Shown here: positions 1-11,980 of the stretch, in pieces | Numbering within the stretch: the first letter of the stretch is position 1 | How the letters are laid out: every line of letters starts with the position of its first letter | DNA from: Plasmopara viticola | Taxonomy: Eukaryota > Oomycota > Peronosporomycetes > Peronosporales > Peronosporaceae | Direction: 5' to 3' | Assembly: GCA_001695595.3 (NCBI GenBank) | Contig: MBPM02000004.1 | Location: 1,798,001 to 1,862,000, forward strand | Length of the DNA: 64,000 nucleotides | Program-made: the position numbers and the translations under genes | Notes under the pieces: model-generated | What the model was told of the DNA's origin: nothing | Databases searched by the model: none | What the model saw: the letters and a program-made list of their open reading frames with translations, nothing else

Positions 1-2332
1 GCAGCAGTATTCCCGCCGATACGAACGCCGAGACCAAACCAGCGTACGAGCTGTACCCGCCCGTGTAGCAGACGTACATGGAGATGCAGACCCAACAGAA
101 GAGCACGAGATTCAAGAGCACCACATCCAGGTGCTTTGGCTCGCAAATCTGAACGATGAAAAACTGAAAGACCGAAGGAATGACGCTGCCGGCTACGACA
201 CCTCCCACGCGGTTCACTGTCGCTCGAAACGACCCTCCGAGAAAGTTGCCCATGACGTACGCTACAGTGCTCGGCACCGTCGAGTTAAAGCCGTAGACGT
301 ACACGGACAGAAAGATCCCAATCACAATGGCAACACATCCTCGAAACGTGCTTAGCAAAGCTTGTCCGTTCGTGTAGTGATGCATCTTGACAAAGTTCTT
401 GACCGAAGCGATGAGAAAGGAACGGATTCGATGGACGTCAGTGTAGACCTTTTTATTGTGAATGTCTTGGAATTCCATCATCGTGCTGCAGAAGGAATTA
501 AGGGAAAAAAGAAACAGGTTCAACGGGACGTTGCCAGTCATTTCTTCGACGGTCACGGGGTTCGTACGCAACGTTCGATTCTGGATCGAGCGGAAACGAT
601 GGAGGGTTGTCTCCATTTGTGTTTCAAGTCTGGCTATCGACGCCAGGTTGACTTCTGCACCACGATGTTTCAGCGTCAATACGATGGATAGCCAACTCAA
701 ATAGATGCACCACTTACCACGTGATGAAGAATGGACTTCACGCGCAATTTCGTAGAGCAGGTCGCCTGAGCGCGTCTGGATGATGTAGATCTCACGCTGC
801 AATTTTTTCATGTACATCACGTGGAGACGTTCATACTTCTCTAGCTGCATTGCGTAGCTCAGCGTACGCAAGTCTGAAATCAACAAACCCACGACTTTGA
901 CGTAATTCAACATGATGGGGCGATGAAAGCCAAGCACATAGTGAAAGCCAAAGGACTGCTCCCACCACGCGTCGACCAGCAGCGCTTGCATCCGGCGATG
1001 GCGAATCGCTGCCGCATCAAATTTACACTGCAGCTTGAGTTTAAGAAAGCTCATGTGGTCGACGTTCTTGTTCTTGAAACAGTACGAGTCGATGATTATG
1101 TTGAGCAAATCGAGAATATCGTCAGCGACAAGTTTCGCATCTTTTCGCAGTCGATTAATGGCACTACCAATCCAACATGATCAATTTTCGTCGCAATAGA
1201 AAAAGAGAGAGCAGTCACCACTTACAAAATCGGGTACGGGATGAACATGATGGCGAGCGAAACGAGCGAGCCGAGAATGCCAATCAAAAAGTAGACTTCG
1301 AGATTGTGTAGAATGTTCGCCGTGCGAAAACGCGGATTGTCGGATGTTTTGAGACCGGATCCACTGATCGGATCCGCCGGGTCGATGATCGTCAAAACTA
1401 CACGGAACCAATGGTAAGTATGCGAGAAGGTCAGCGCTACGAAAGAGGGGAGGAAATCTTACTAAAGTACAGATTGTTGGCCACGGCAAATTTCTTCGTT
1501 GTTGCAGCAAAGGGACAGACCAGGATGACGACAGTTAAGAGGATTATCCACGGTAACGTGGAGTAGAAATTGTGTTGATTGACCCAATATGTACTCGCCG
1601 AGAAGGCCTCGTTGATCTCAGTGTAGCCCGCGTACGGATCTTGAGCCGTTGGATCTTGCGTATGTACATCGATGCAAGCAAAGAGTACAAGACTAAAGCC
1701 AAGCGCCATTCCCACCCCAAAGATGGCTTGCCAAGCCACCATGAGGGTGCTCCCAATGGTTTTTCCCGTGGTAAAGATCACGGCAATTGCGCAATAGCTC
1801 AAGCCACCGAGGTAGTACCACGAAGGAAACAGGACCCACTTCTTGCCGTCAACATCAGTGAAATCGTAGTCGGACACCCGGGTCTGGATCGAAGAAGCAA
1901 GCAATACCCCGACGGCTACTCGTAGCGACAATTGCGCATTAAACCGAAACTCTCCTTCACAAGTCAGCAACACGACACAATGAGTCTACACATGGCAGTA
2001 TTGGCTACACAAAGCCGTACGTGAAAAGCGCTGCTGCTTCGATACACTTGTACGGCCATTCTTGAAATTAATGCGTAGTTTCACAGCTTTGTCACCAAAG
2101 TCGTCGCTGCCGACGCTGCTCGCCGTGTCTTTCCGCTGAGATCGGCGTAAAATCGAGTTGGAGCCACGATGACTCGCATTTTCACTGTCGGACGCCACTG
2201 TGTGCAGCGGCTCTGTCAAATCACTACAAGCACGAGAGTACAAAACGATTAAAAAAGGTCGGTACGAATCCAAACAAAAGCGATAAGCCCAGTGCTCTAC
2301 CCGTTCACTGTATTGCGTGGTCGCTTAGCCAT
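1..2332 (-). CDS. FUSC-like multi-pass membrane transporter, 3' truncated by window edge, six exons seen
   Basis: Spliced by eye on the minus strand: exons 2332-2301, 2223-2021, 1954-1463, 1397-1226, 1163-718 and 654-1, with GT-AG introns of 77, 66, 65, 62 and 63 bp. Every junction keeps the reading frame (phases 2,1,1,2,1), which gives about 666 codons with no stop; the C-terminus lies left of the window. The product has a short charged N-terminus, a first hydrophobic bundle (exons 3-4, several membrane spans), a cytosolic helical segment rich in Lys/Arg/Glu (exon 5), and a second hydrophobic bundle (exon 6, including a Gly-rich span and a Tyr/Ser-rich turn). This two-bundle layout with a soluble linker is that of the FUSC/AaeB and aluminium-activated-malate-transporter-like exporters of aromatic or organic acids. 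Family placement is from architecture and general resemblance; the substrate is unknown. The acceptor of intron 2 could be three bases further on (exon 3 from 1951) without changing frame. The ATG choice at 2332 depends on the small first exon and is the weakest part. Confidence 0.75.
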
Positions 2333-4604
2333 TGCCGTCGACTCTCACTGTTCAACGCCTCACGTCGCGTTCAAATACTGTGCGAATTCCGTTCTCGATT
2401 GTGGCTATTGCTTTGTTGAACGTACGGTCGTTTCAAACTTGATTAAATGTTTTAAGACCCTTGTAGTAGTGCCTTCGTCACCACTAGTTTGTTCGAAAGC
2501 GCACCTCGATCAGAGTCTACACGGTAAGCTATAAAAGCAAGGTATCCAAAGACCACTTGGCTATAGCGCTTCGGACGCGATTGGTGTGAGAAGCTGAAAG
2601 GTCTCGGTGCAGATCGCGTTGCGTAAAGGTAAGTCAATGCCTAAAATATCGCAACGGCTTGGTTTTCCACCGTGCTTTGAATAGAGCTGAGTCACCCATC
2701 TCTGGATGTTGCGTTGGATAGATTTCGAAACGTCCATTGTATCAATTCAAGCTTTTGGTCTGATTTTACGATTAATCATAGCTTTAAGCTTGACGAAGTT
2801 TTCACACGCAATAGCTCAAGTGCGCTTTTAGGGCGTGTTCTTTTCTTTACGCAATCCTGATCTTCGTGAGCAGTGCCATATCCACGCCTTATTCTATTAT
2901 TCTCAAAGAGTAAATTTGAATAAAGCGCACCGATGGCTGCGCTAAATTTGACCAAACCGGTGACGAAAAATGCCACATTTCTTGCCGTAATGGTCGTCAT
3001 AAATCCTCACTTTCCTATTCCAGGCCGGCTAAGACAGACCTTAGCTGGCAATAATCGCGATGCAATGAAGAGAGCGTCAGTAGCGTGTGTGCTAATTAGC
3101 ATCTTATGCCATCGATTATAAATAAATAGTGGTGCAGCGCAAGGCACTAGGAAAGCCTGTTCAATCATAACGATGATGGTCGTAACGATGGCTAAACGAA
3201 AAGAGCAAAAAGGGTCGCCGGCCGGCCAAAGCATGTAGGATGACCAAGCTAGCTCAAAAATAGGCTGTTTTGGCTTCTAGAGCTCAACAATAAAATGGCC
3301 GCTGCGTCTCGGCAGAGTTCTCTAAGGAGATTGCGCAAACAAGAAGTATAATCGAGAGTCTATCTCTAAACATTACGACAAGGAACTTTCACTTATCGTT
3401 CTTCTTTGACCAGTGGTCTACAAATACCTCCGCTTTCAAGCGATTGATACGACTTAAATGGATGCGTGCGCTCCAAAATCATTTGCTGGCTCTTTGCCTA
3501 ATAGAGCTGAAAAAGCCTGTAATGATGTCTGAGCAACCAGGGCGCTAGTAGTGTAAAATTTGAGCACGGAAATGTAGATCCTTTAATTATATCCTAACAC
3601 GTGGCCGAATGACCGCGGCTTGCACACGAAGCGCTCGTTGCGTCTTAATCCAGCCTTTTGAGGATATTACAGGAAATATTCAAATCGATCGCACGTGTTC
3701 GGGTAAAAACGATCGCTTTACTTAACAAGAAGCTTTTGGCTCATATGGATTGGTTCATTATTGCAGTGGATTTTATACAAAACTGCTGATGACCTTAGCG
3801 TTCAAGAAACGTCAAAAGATGAAGCTGGTCTTGGCCCTGTGTCACCTTCATAAGGAGCAGTAAATTCGGTGTAGCCGAGTTTACGCGTTCAAGATTTTTG
3901 TCGGATAAGACCTGACGGTCAAGCCTTAGGCTGCCCCAGACCTCTGTATCCTTTGAGAAAGGCATAGACTGCTTTGGTCATATGTCCCAAGAGCTTCATA
4001 GTAGGAGTGACAGCCTTGTGACTGTCCGCACTGCTAAAGGATTCTTTTTGCGGTCAAGGCTTAGCCGGTCATCTGAACTGCACAGGATTTAAAGTTTTTG
4101 CCCCCGTCTCGTAGCTAATTTGATAGTGGCTATGTGCACTATCAGCCACCGTATGGACACCTATACCCGCTTTACTAACAAGGCTGAGCACGTAAAGCTC
4201 AGTGCTGGAGATATTTTTGGACTCATATGAGGATCGAAGCTCTGAGGATCGAAACATCTCTATAGAAAGCATCAACATCGGGTGCATTATGTCCTTTAAG
4301 GTAGTTAGTGAAGCGCGTCCAACCGTGCCTTTTCATGACCGTAAACAATTCGATATAGCAAATTATTGTTTTGCTCGTGAATCCCGAACATATTCTAAAT
4401 TGCACTAAATAAAGAGATTGATTTCCTTAGTCTCTAAATCAAGTTCTTTATTACTTGCCTCCCGTCTTATCTCTTGTGCTGCTATCTAAAATTAATAAAG
4501 TTTGATAATTGTTTTCGTACATAAACCATTATCAAATTAGAGACTTTGTAAAGAAAATCATTTTTTCTTCACCCACCTTCATTCTTTAAAGCGCTAGCAG
4601 AGAT
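2333..4604. other. Intergenic, no supported gene
   Basis: No open frame here has a start, length or composition that I would defend. Short frames between 2.4 and 3.3 kb overlap each other on both strands and match no family I know. The segment around 4.42-4.56 kb is AT rich and contains short inverted words (for example the TTAGTCTCTAA and TTAGAGACTTT pair), possibly the edge of an old element. Confidence 0.5.
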
Positions 4605-4880
4605 CTAAAAAAGTCTTAGCCTATTTAGATTAAGCCTAGATAGTTGAAATGCGGTGTTAAGTACAAACTCGGGTAAAGATAGCTTACTGGCGCACAGATG
4701 TGGTATCTCATGGCTCATATTGCGCGGTGTCTCTTTAAGCACACGACAATTTCTCTCCGTTTGACCATTCTGACTGAGTTTGGTCTGGTGCCGACACCGG
4801 TGAACGATCTCCCGGTAGTCGGAATCGCATTTGTCGAGTCGCAGCGGTCCCGTTTCAACACCATTGTGACCAAAAGACAA
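4605..4880 (-). pseudogene. Ty3/gypsy integrase relic
   Basis: The minus-strand frame contains QNGQTERNCRVLKET followed about 20 residues later by LPEFVLNTAF. This matches the C-terminal part of Ty3/gypsy integrase cores, where a DGQTER(V)NR motif is followed by an (L/V)EFALN-type motif. The Asp of DGQTER is Asn here, and no RT, RNase H or complete integrase surrounds the piece, so it is a short dead fragment. The assignment rests on two family motifs in the right order and spacing. Long terminal repeats were not found. Confidence 0.5.
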
Positions 4881-7800
4881 TGGTGCTTGTCTACCTTATT
4901 CATGAACAGCCTTTCTATTTGTTCCCCATTTATACTGGAGGGGGGGGTAGGTGCTTAATGCCCCATCTTTCACGAGCTTGATTGTGCCTATTTTGGATAT
5001 TATTTCTTATGCCAAATACAAAGCTGTAGTTGATGAACTCCTAGCCGTCCGCCGGCACAGAAAAGGTCGTATAACCAGCCGATATGAGTACTGCGATTTT
5101 TGACTATCCGGCAGGTCTCACAGCTCTTCACAGGCTTGACCGTCCACCTGACTATGTGAGACCACCAAGATGTTATTATACCACAAAAAATGTGTTAATT
5201 TGGTGCAAATCATCGCTAGTCGGCGAATTGCTTTACCCCAGAAGTAGATTGTTCTTCTGGTCTTTACATATCAGAGCAACAACTCGAGCTATGTTACATT
5301 ATTAAAGCAGATCGTGTTTCCATATATAGCGATGCAAATGCAATCACTTTCGAGAAATTCATCACTTGACTTCGGCGTCTTTGCTTGAGTTGAAATTGCA
5401 TTCAAGGCTATTGGTTGGCATCTGCTATATATCTGACATATTTTTGCCTCAAAAGAGCGTTCAATCCTGCTGATGAGAGCCGACTCATATTCTAGCACAA
5501 AAAAGGTAATTAAGCACATTAAGTATTCATCAAACTCAGTAGTAATCACAAAAAAACTTGTCATTCGTCAAATTTAGTAGGTCATGTCTCTTGCCGTCAA
5601 CAAAGATGCGTAGCTCAAAGGACATGAAACCCGGAAGATGCATTTGAAGATTTACAAGTGCAAACTTCATGGTACGCAAACCTTTCTTATGATTGGGATG
5701 TTTGGTTTGGCAGCCCCAGTTTGCCTATTCTGATGAGCGATTTTACGCTCATGACCGTAATCATTAATTTGCAGCGACGGGTGACTGATGGCATAGCTTA
5801 TCAAAAGATGACTCTGCTAAAGAACTTCCAAACGCTAACAATAGCTTCGGCGAGGTAGTTCCTCGAGCATCATTTATGTATGTATGTGACTAAAGCTTTG
5901 CAAGACCCCTATTCTATCACTATAGGACGAGAAGCTACCCATCCACGCCGCTTTGCAGAAGCTAGTCAATCTGTATTTGTACAGGCTTCCTCCTCTTAGA
6001 TGTTGCTTAAATAGCAAATCACTTTAAGTTTTGCTGTCAGCACTTTAAAGGGTAAGATTTACGGCAGGCCGGCCCTTAGCTCGTCAACGAGCACCGTCAC
6101 CTTGACTCCTTTGTGGAGCGTTTCTTTAAATAATTCATGATGTCAACTCCCTTGGAGATGTGATATCAATAAGTTTACGTCTCTCATGCTACAGGCAAGA
6201 AAGCGCAGCGTTGGTAAAGCTTAAGGCTCATCGCAGCTCCTGTTTATGCTAATTCGATACACCACACTTAAGGTTTCACAAGGGTGTGCCAGCTTCTAGA
6301 TCGGCATCACAGGTACAAGAGTGTGAAGTCGATACGTACGTGATGATTTGTGATCAAGGCTGCCTTTGTATACACTATTATCTACCTATATTGAACGATA
6401 AGGTCTTGCGACTTCCGGACATACGGCGAGTTTCCTGATCATGTGCTTCTTAAGCTCTTGACCATATGCTCCTGCAGCTCAAACGTCATAATGCGTTTAA
6501 GGTGTTTGATTGCAGAAAGGGCTCCAAATGTGGCCGCTATATCAGGTACAAAGAAGCCAACAACTCCTCGAGCAGCACGAAATCGTCGTTCTTTAGATCT
6601 TGATAATGGCTCATTCCATCTTGGCATCGTCGCGAGGGTTTAAGAAGTTGATAAATCAAGTAAGCCTTGAATTTAATACTATTGTGTTGGTCAACACGGC
6701 ACCTAGTACCAAAGAGGCGTGCGGAGAAATGGTTGATATTTCTGTGCATGATCGTTACTAATGCCAATCTTAATTTGTGCTATAAACCGTAGTTCAAGTC
6801 TTGTTTATAACAAATTATGTCCTGTTGTGGTCATACCAGGTATTTTACATACACCTCGATTATAGCTCTGCGATTACGCCATCGACATTATAGGATCCGA
6901 TATCCTCCGAGATACCACAGTATGCAAACCGGCAATATACCGATAGGGTGTCGGTCATGAAGCCGAAGGCAATTTTTACTTAACACATAGTTAAAGGAAG
7001 ACAGCTGTCATCACAAAGCACGACTTTTTGTAACGACGTTTACAACATTGCATACTTTTCCCCTATAAAGACAGGAATTGTAATTATCGTTCACAAATCT
7101 AAGTGACTACGCTAATGGTATCAAGGGAAAAGCAATTTGACACGCATTTAATAGTACATCTACAAACAAGCGTGTCCCCAGTCCGTCGGCCGGATCGCGC
7201 TTTGACAATACATTTGCCAGTCGGCACCGAAGGTACCTGAAGTCATTGTGTGTAACGTCAATTGGCACCACCATATCGTGTGGCACACACTGTGTTTAGT
7301 ATGGAGTAGCTAACATTGAAGCAATGCATGGTATAAGGATCACTGCTGATACACATTCGTAAAAATAGTTCGCAAGAAAGAAATTTTTCCTCAGGATTTT
7401 ATCTAGAAAATTAACTTAATATTGTGTTTTAGTTTTTGACCATAAAGAATGTTACTTACTCCTCGTGTCGGTAAGAATGCGACTTGGCACATATTGGCTC
7501 TCAGTAAATACTTAAGTACGTGCTTTCTCCATAAAGCGAATAGCCTCGCTTCACCTAAAAGCACTTGCACATGAGTCTTAGACTGATTCTTGTCGAAGAC
7601 GAAGCAGTATACTCGCCTGCTCTAGAAGGATTGCCAAGGTTGTGTCCTTATTTGGCTCGAGCAGGTTCATTTTTTATTTGCCAATGGCTCGACACGATCA
7701 ATGCTCTTACGATAGCGCCCTTTTGTTAAAGCAAGTCTGATCAAATATTAGAGAGTCAATTGCGTCGGTGATGTCGGCGCCGAAGGCGACTTTTAAACAT

Positions 7801-8335
7801 CCTACAGTGAGTGAAACGACTTTCAGAGAAGGACTGTTGGCCTTTAATTCTCTCGGCAAGAGGGGTCAAAATGACCACCAAGTCCGTTTTGCTCTGCTTG
7901 TGTCTTTGCTTCAAGAAGAAATATTCGTCACTGTTTTAAAGTGCATTTTACAATTAGGCACGGTCGAAGCAGAAGTTTGTTCCACGTTGACTTTATCTTT
8001 TTGTACAAGGCCGTTTTAAGCACCAAATGCCAATTTTTCCTAAAGTAGCACGAATAAGAAGATTTTGCCGAGCCATTAAACATTGAGCGGTCAGACTTTC
8101 AAGGATCTTAGCAAGATGAAAGTCGATTTGAGCTTCATGTCGCTCTCGAAGCATGATTTGACGCTCATTGGGCGATAATTCCCGTATTTGAGACTTGAAT
8201 GTCGATTGCATCAAGCGCGCTAAGGTCTAAAACCTCGAAACCTCACAGCAACTTGGTTGTGATGTATGACACGATAAATCGATAAAGCCCATTGGGGTGG
8301 AGCTTCTTGCTGAACTAAAAAGCTTTGTCAAACCT
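4881..8335. other. Intergenic, probably decayed repeats
   Basis: No recognisable gene. Small overlapping frames at 6.4-6.8 kb and 7.7-8.2 kb have ordinary amino-acid composition on the minus strand but lack starts, splice structure or known motifs, and are interrupted by stops, which fits old transposon or gene debris. A stretch at 7.17-7.31 kb is more GC rich than its surroundings but has no open frame. Confidence 0.45.
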
Positions 8336-8396
8336 CAACAAAGGCAACATTTTTTTATCTCTCGTAAAGAGAGATAAAAAAATGTTGCCTTTGTTG
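8336..8396. repeat. Perfect inverted repeat, 28-bp arms, 5-nt loop
   Basis: Arms 8336-8363 and 8369-8396 are exact reverse complements over 28 bases and enclose the loop GTAAA. Each arm contains a 7-base T or A run next to ATCTCTC or GAGAGAT. Such a perfect stem in DNA that is otherwise decaying is either recent, under conversion or selection, or a small foldback element. No flanking gene uses it as an obvious terminator. Directly read from the sequence. Confidence 0.9.
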
Positions 8397-8759
8397 TGCT
8401 CAATATACGTCACAAAGCAAATACTGCGGTTTGAAATAAACTTATGGCTTTGTAACACCCACTATCGGCCGCCCGGCTGATAAAGTAAACAGTACATATT
8501 GGTGTACATGTGACATGTGCCAACTAGTTAAACCCTCATTGAAAGAGGCCACGCAAGTGGTAAGATTTCTGGCGACATCATGTTGCAGTGAAGTTGTATC
8601 GATCTTGTGATCGGGACAAAGAATTAGCATGAGTGTCATATCGATTTGAAGCCGAGTCGGCAAAATGTTTCTATTTGGGTTAGTGCCGGACTCCTAAGGT
8701 CGTAGGCTAAAAAACCATCGAATTCGTTTCACAAATGTATTGAGGATGCTTGATTATAG
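8397..8759. other. Intergenic, no supported gene
   Basis: Nothing recognisable; a 73-codon minus-strand frame at 8442-8663 has no family motif and may belong to the adjacent dead retroelement. Confidence 0.4.
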
Positions 8760-9140
8760 GTTGAACATTTTCAAAACATTCGGCTGGTCAGACAATGCGG
8801 GTGAATCGTAACGCTGAAGAATGTTGTCTGACGTATAAATCATACCATACAGCGTTGGTGCATAGTAGCTCACTTCTTGAGTTCGCACTAAACGAAACCA
8901 TTCATGCTTGATCAGACTGGGCACAGCTTTCAATCAATGTGTTAATGAGCGTTACGCCCTGTGACATCACCGCACCTGTTTCCAATACTGATGTGGGGAT
9001 GGTTGAGTGGAACGCCAATGTAAGTCTTTTTAAGCTACATACGCAAGCCTCAATTTGTCAATTACAACACACGCATGACAAGATGACTACAAGCCAGCTT
9101 CTTCAATACGAATACGCTATTGAAGCTGATGACTAAGGAC
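8760..9140 (+). pseudogene. Ty3/gypsy integrase relic, frame-broken
   Basis: Plus-strand reading across frames gives a piece ending in SSSLLEFALNETIHAS, followed by a short run that reaches the frame starting at 8939. The LEFALN.(A/T)(V/I)HAS motif is characteristic of the C-terminal half of oomycete Ty3/gypsy integrases. Upstream of it the expected DGQTERVNR-like segment is only partly recognisable and needs frameshifts. This is a second, independent integrase relic in the window, in opposite orientation to the one at 4.6-4.9 kb. No LTRs or other pol domains are intact nearby. Confidence 0.5.
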
Positions 9141-11336
9141 TTGGTGATGTAAAGTGCTAATTTTCATTTTCAAATGCAGCTACCGCTGATGCAAATCTGC
9201 GCTTGCTCTAAAAATATATAGTCATTGCCGAAAAGGCTCACCGTACACTTCAAATAATATAAAGATGATGCGAGCACTACGAGTGCTCTACGCAGATATC
9301 TTAAGGCGTACTATGACTTAAACCAGGTGGACGCGAAAGTATTGTTGCAATGCCATACGGGGACTCGTCCAAAGAGTCAAATTTATCAGAAGCGTAATAA
9401 TCTGATCGTCTGCACGAAGTGTTACAACCTCTGTCTCGGGAAGAATGAGCCAAGCAATATGCTTCCGGAGCGATACAATTACACCCTCGAGACTCGACAA
9501 GTGGCCGGACAAATTTTATAATTGCCGACGTTACGGCACCTAGTGCATGGCTTGGCAAAGTACAGTTCGCCTACCCATGGGTTCCTCGTTAACGCAAAGC
9601 ACACTCAGTGGGCCGCTTGAAGATGGGAAAGTGCCTTACTCTCTTAAAGGAAGAGCTGAGAGGACTCTTGCGCGACAATGTTGCGAGGGCCAAACTAAGT
9701 ATCTTGTGTAATGCAGGGGGTATCTTCGCTCTTAGAACTCAAAGCAGTTAAAGCGCTTTCATTGGCAGGATTATTTATACGTCGCCGATTCATTTAAATA
9801 TGGTGATTAGCGTCTTCGACAGTACCATGCTTCGTGTCGCTGAGGCTATGACCGTAGAGAACACGTTGACCGACCTCAAGTACCCTAAGAATGTAGAGCG
9901 ACAAAAGAGTTTGACGACATGGCTAAATTTGGGCTAATGAACGAGATAGGTTGGTGTATATATATATCTAGGATGTATGCGTCGATAACGCATTATTCGT
10001 GGAGTGATTGCGAAGAATTACTAGGATGTAAACAAAAAAATTAGCAGATAGTATTTAGCCGTGTTGTTGTAAGTACAAGTGACAAAATTATGCATGGCAT
10101 GAAGTTTTTTAGTGAAGAATTACGTTTGATGCAATCAACCTCTTGAACTTAATGAAATAGTAAAAAATAAAATATATTTTTTTCGAGTGCTAAATAGATT
10201 GCTTTTTTAGTGCTAGAGATTAGGGACTTAATTTACGGTCTTTGGTGTAGGAATTTAGGTGGTAAATTTTAGCTCAACTTATCTGCTGACTCTTTCGGAC
10301 TGGTCAGCGGGCGTATTGAAAAATCAATTTGGTATCTGGCTCGTAAGGCGTTGTCATTTTAGGTCCCGCACTGCCGAGATAAAGATAGGTCAGACAGCAA
10401 CGTTTAAGTCAATTTTCGGAGGTAAAGAAACTTCCAAAATCAGATGTAATGAACACTATTGCTGACTGAGAATAATTCTAGTCTTTGGGGGTAAAACCAG
10501 CTGGGAAATTATTCATGTCGATTTATGGCCGCAAAGTGTTAACAGTTATAAGTCGATACTTTAAGTAAACCTGCGCTCCACATCATCTTCTTGCTTGCCT
10601 TTTGCCCAATATGATGGTTACCCTGTAAATATGAATGGACGCAACAACCAAACGAGGCAGCTGGAGGTGTTGTATAAAGTGGTGGTGTTTGTTATGACGG
10701 TCATGCTAAAGTAACCTATTGGCTCTGGTTGTTTGTTCAATTTTACTTCTCGCGACGTCAACACTCACGTCAAAAATATTGTGTGCAAAGTCTCTGACAA
10801 AAAAAGGCTTAGTCGCTTTCGCGGTATGTCTTCTCAGTCCGGCAGGTGATTTTTTTTAACCTGTATGTAACGTACGATAATTTACTTGAATTAGTCAAAC
10901 AAAATGTGTGCGGTTGCCATTGTAAAGTAAGTTGTATTTAAGTACGAATAAAATACAGAATACATGAATTACAACTTGTCGAAGGACTATAAGAATCAAA
11001 ATTCCATTCAGCATGCCGTTGAAGTTGCTTAGTAAAGAGATCCATGAATCACATTTGCGTCATGTTCGCCATTTCAAAATTCCGTACAAAGTGTCACGAT
11101 TTACATTTACTAATGATTCATTTTCTACCGAAAGAGCGATAGATGAGTTGGCTGCTTCATCAAGTGCCGAGGTGTCGTAAATACACATTTGTACTTTCAG
11201 TCGTTTTATGTTTTTTTCATAGATGGATAGCGGAGTAGGGCACGGGCATATGGGCTGTGAGATTGAAATGAGCGTGTAATATATTGAGCTTCAGCATTTA
11301 TTTCTGAAAAACGACTAAGGAAATATATACATAACG
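9141..11336. other. Intergenic, no supported gene
   Basis: Overlapping short frames at 9.3-9.56 kb are present on both strands without start context or motif. 9.95-10.25 kb is AT rich with a short TA run. The 3' flank of the Mpo1-like gene (11.0-11.34 kb) is AT rich. I see no RNA gene. Confidence 0.45.
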
Positions 11337-11948
11337 TCAATACATTGGTACTGTTTCCTTCGAGGCGTGAAACTTCTTGACGTTGATCTGGGATTGCTTC
11401 GTCACGTGCTCATAGAGTTCCGGGCGGTAGCCTAAAGGAAATAATACCTCAAGTAGCACAAAAAGGGGTGCCGTGATGAACGCCTGGTCCGGGCTGTCGA
11501 AGAGCGCCGGTGCACGACGCTCAAACACGCCGTGACCAACGAACTGCAAAATCCAGCCGATGGCTTGGATGGCCAACGCAACGTGCATAATGGGCACTCT
11601 CGTGAGGGTGGTACCTTCGATGACCATATAGTTGGCCAGTACGTAGCAGAAAAAGACGATCGTGGCCCCAAATGAGCCGGCGAACATGTCTAGAGCGATG
11701 AACCAGAACATGTAGATGCCAGTCACGACGGCCGAGTAATTTAAGATCAAAAATCGTCCGAATGGTAGCAAGGTCAAACATTCTGGTGCTTCAATCAGCG
11801 ACTGCGTGTGTGCAAGGATCACGAGTCCAGATACGAAAATGGGCCAGATGCAGACGAGATGGATCAGTTGGTTGACCTTGTTGTTGTGATACGACAGGTA
11901 AAACGTCACCTGCTTTTCCAGGTTTAAGCGGTCGGAGAAGCGAGCCAT
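11337..11948 (-). CDS. Mpo1-like (DUF962/YGL010w) 2-hydroxy fatty acid dioxygenase
   Basis: A 203-residue intronless protein starting at ATG 11948. The N-terminus holds the family signature SYHNNK..NQLIHL..IWP (about residues 18-36), in which the His and Asn residues are the conserved polar positions of the Mpo1/DUF962 family, followed by three or four hydrophobic segments. The second signature, QAIGWILQFVGHGVFE..APALFD, gives further conserved His and aromatic residues. In yeast, Mpo1 is an ER membrane Fe(II)-dependent dioxygenase that removes one carbon from 2-hydroxy fatty acids during phytosphingosine breakdown; that role is inferred here from family membership. Length and topology are normal for the family. 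An Inr-like TCATTTT lies about 25-30 bp upstream. Two damaged relatives occur at 14.3-15.2 kb and 26.6-27.2 kb, so this is the only copy in the window that looks functional. Confidence 0.9.
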   Translation of the reverse strand: MARFSDRLNLEKQVTFYLSYHNNKVNQLIHLVCIWPIFVSGLVILAHTQSLIEAPECLTLLPFGRFLILNYSAVVTGIYMFWFIALDMFAGSFGATIVFFCYVLANYMVIEGTTLTRVPIMHVALAIQAIGWILQFVGHGVFERRAPALFDSPDQAFITAPLFVLLEVLFPLGYRPELYEHVTKQSQINVKKFHASKETVPMY

Positions 11949-11971
11949 GTGGTCGGAATCAGGATAATTTT

Positions 11972-11980
11972 AAAATGACC
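11972..11980 (-). promoter_or_regulatory. Inr-like core promoter element of the Mpo1-like gene
   Basis: On the minus strand GGTCATTTT precedes the ATG at 11948 by about 24 bases. Oomycete genes commonly start at a TCA(N)T(T/C)(T/C) initiator with short 5' UTRs, so position and sequence fit. Consensus match only. Confidence 0.35.
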
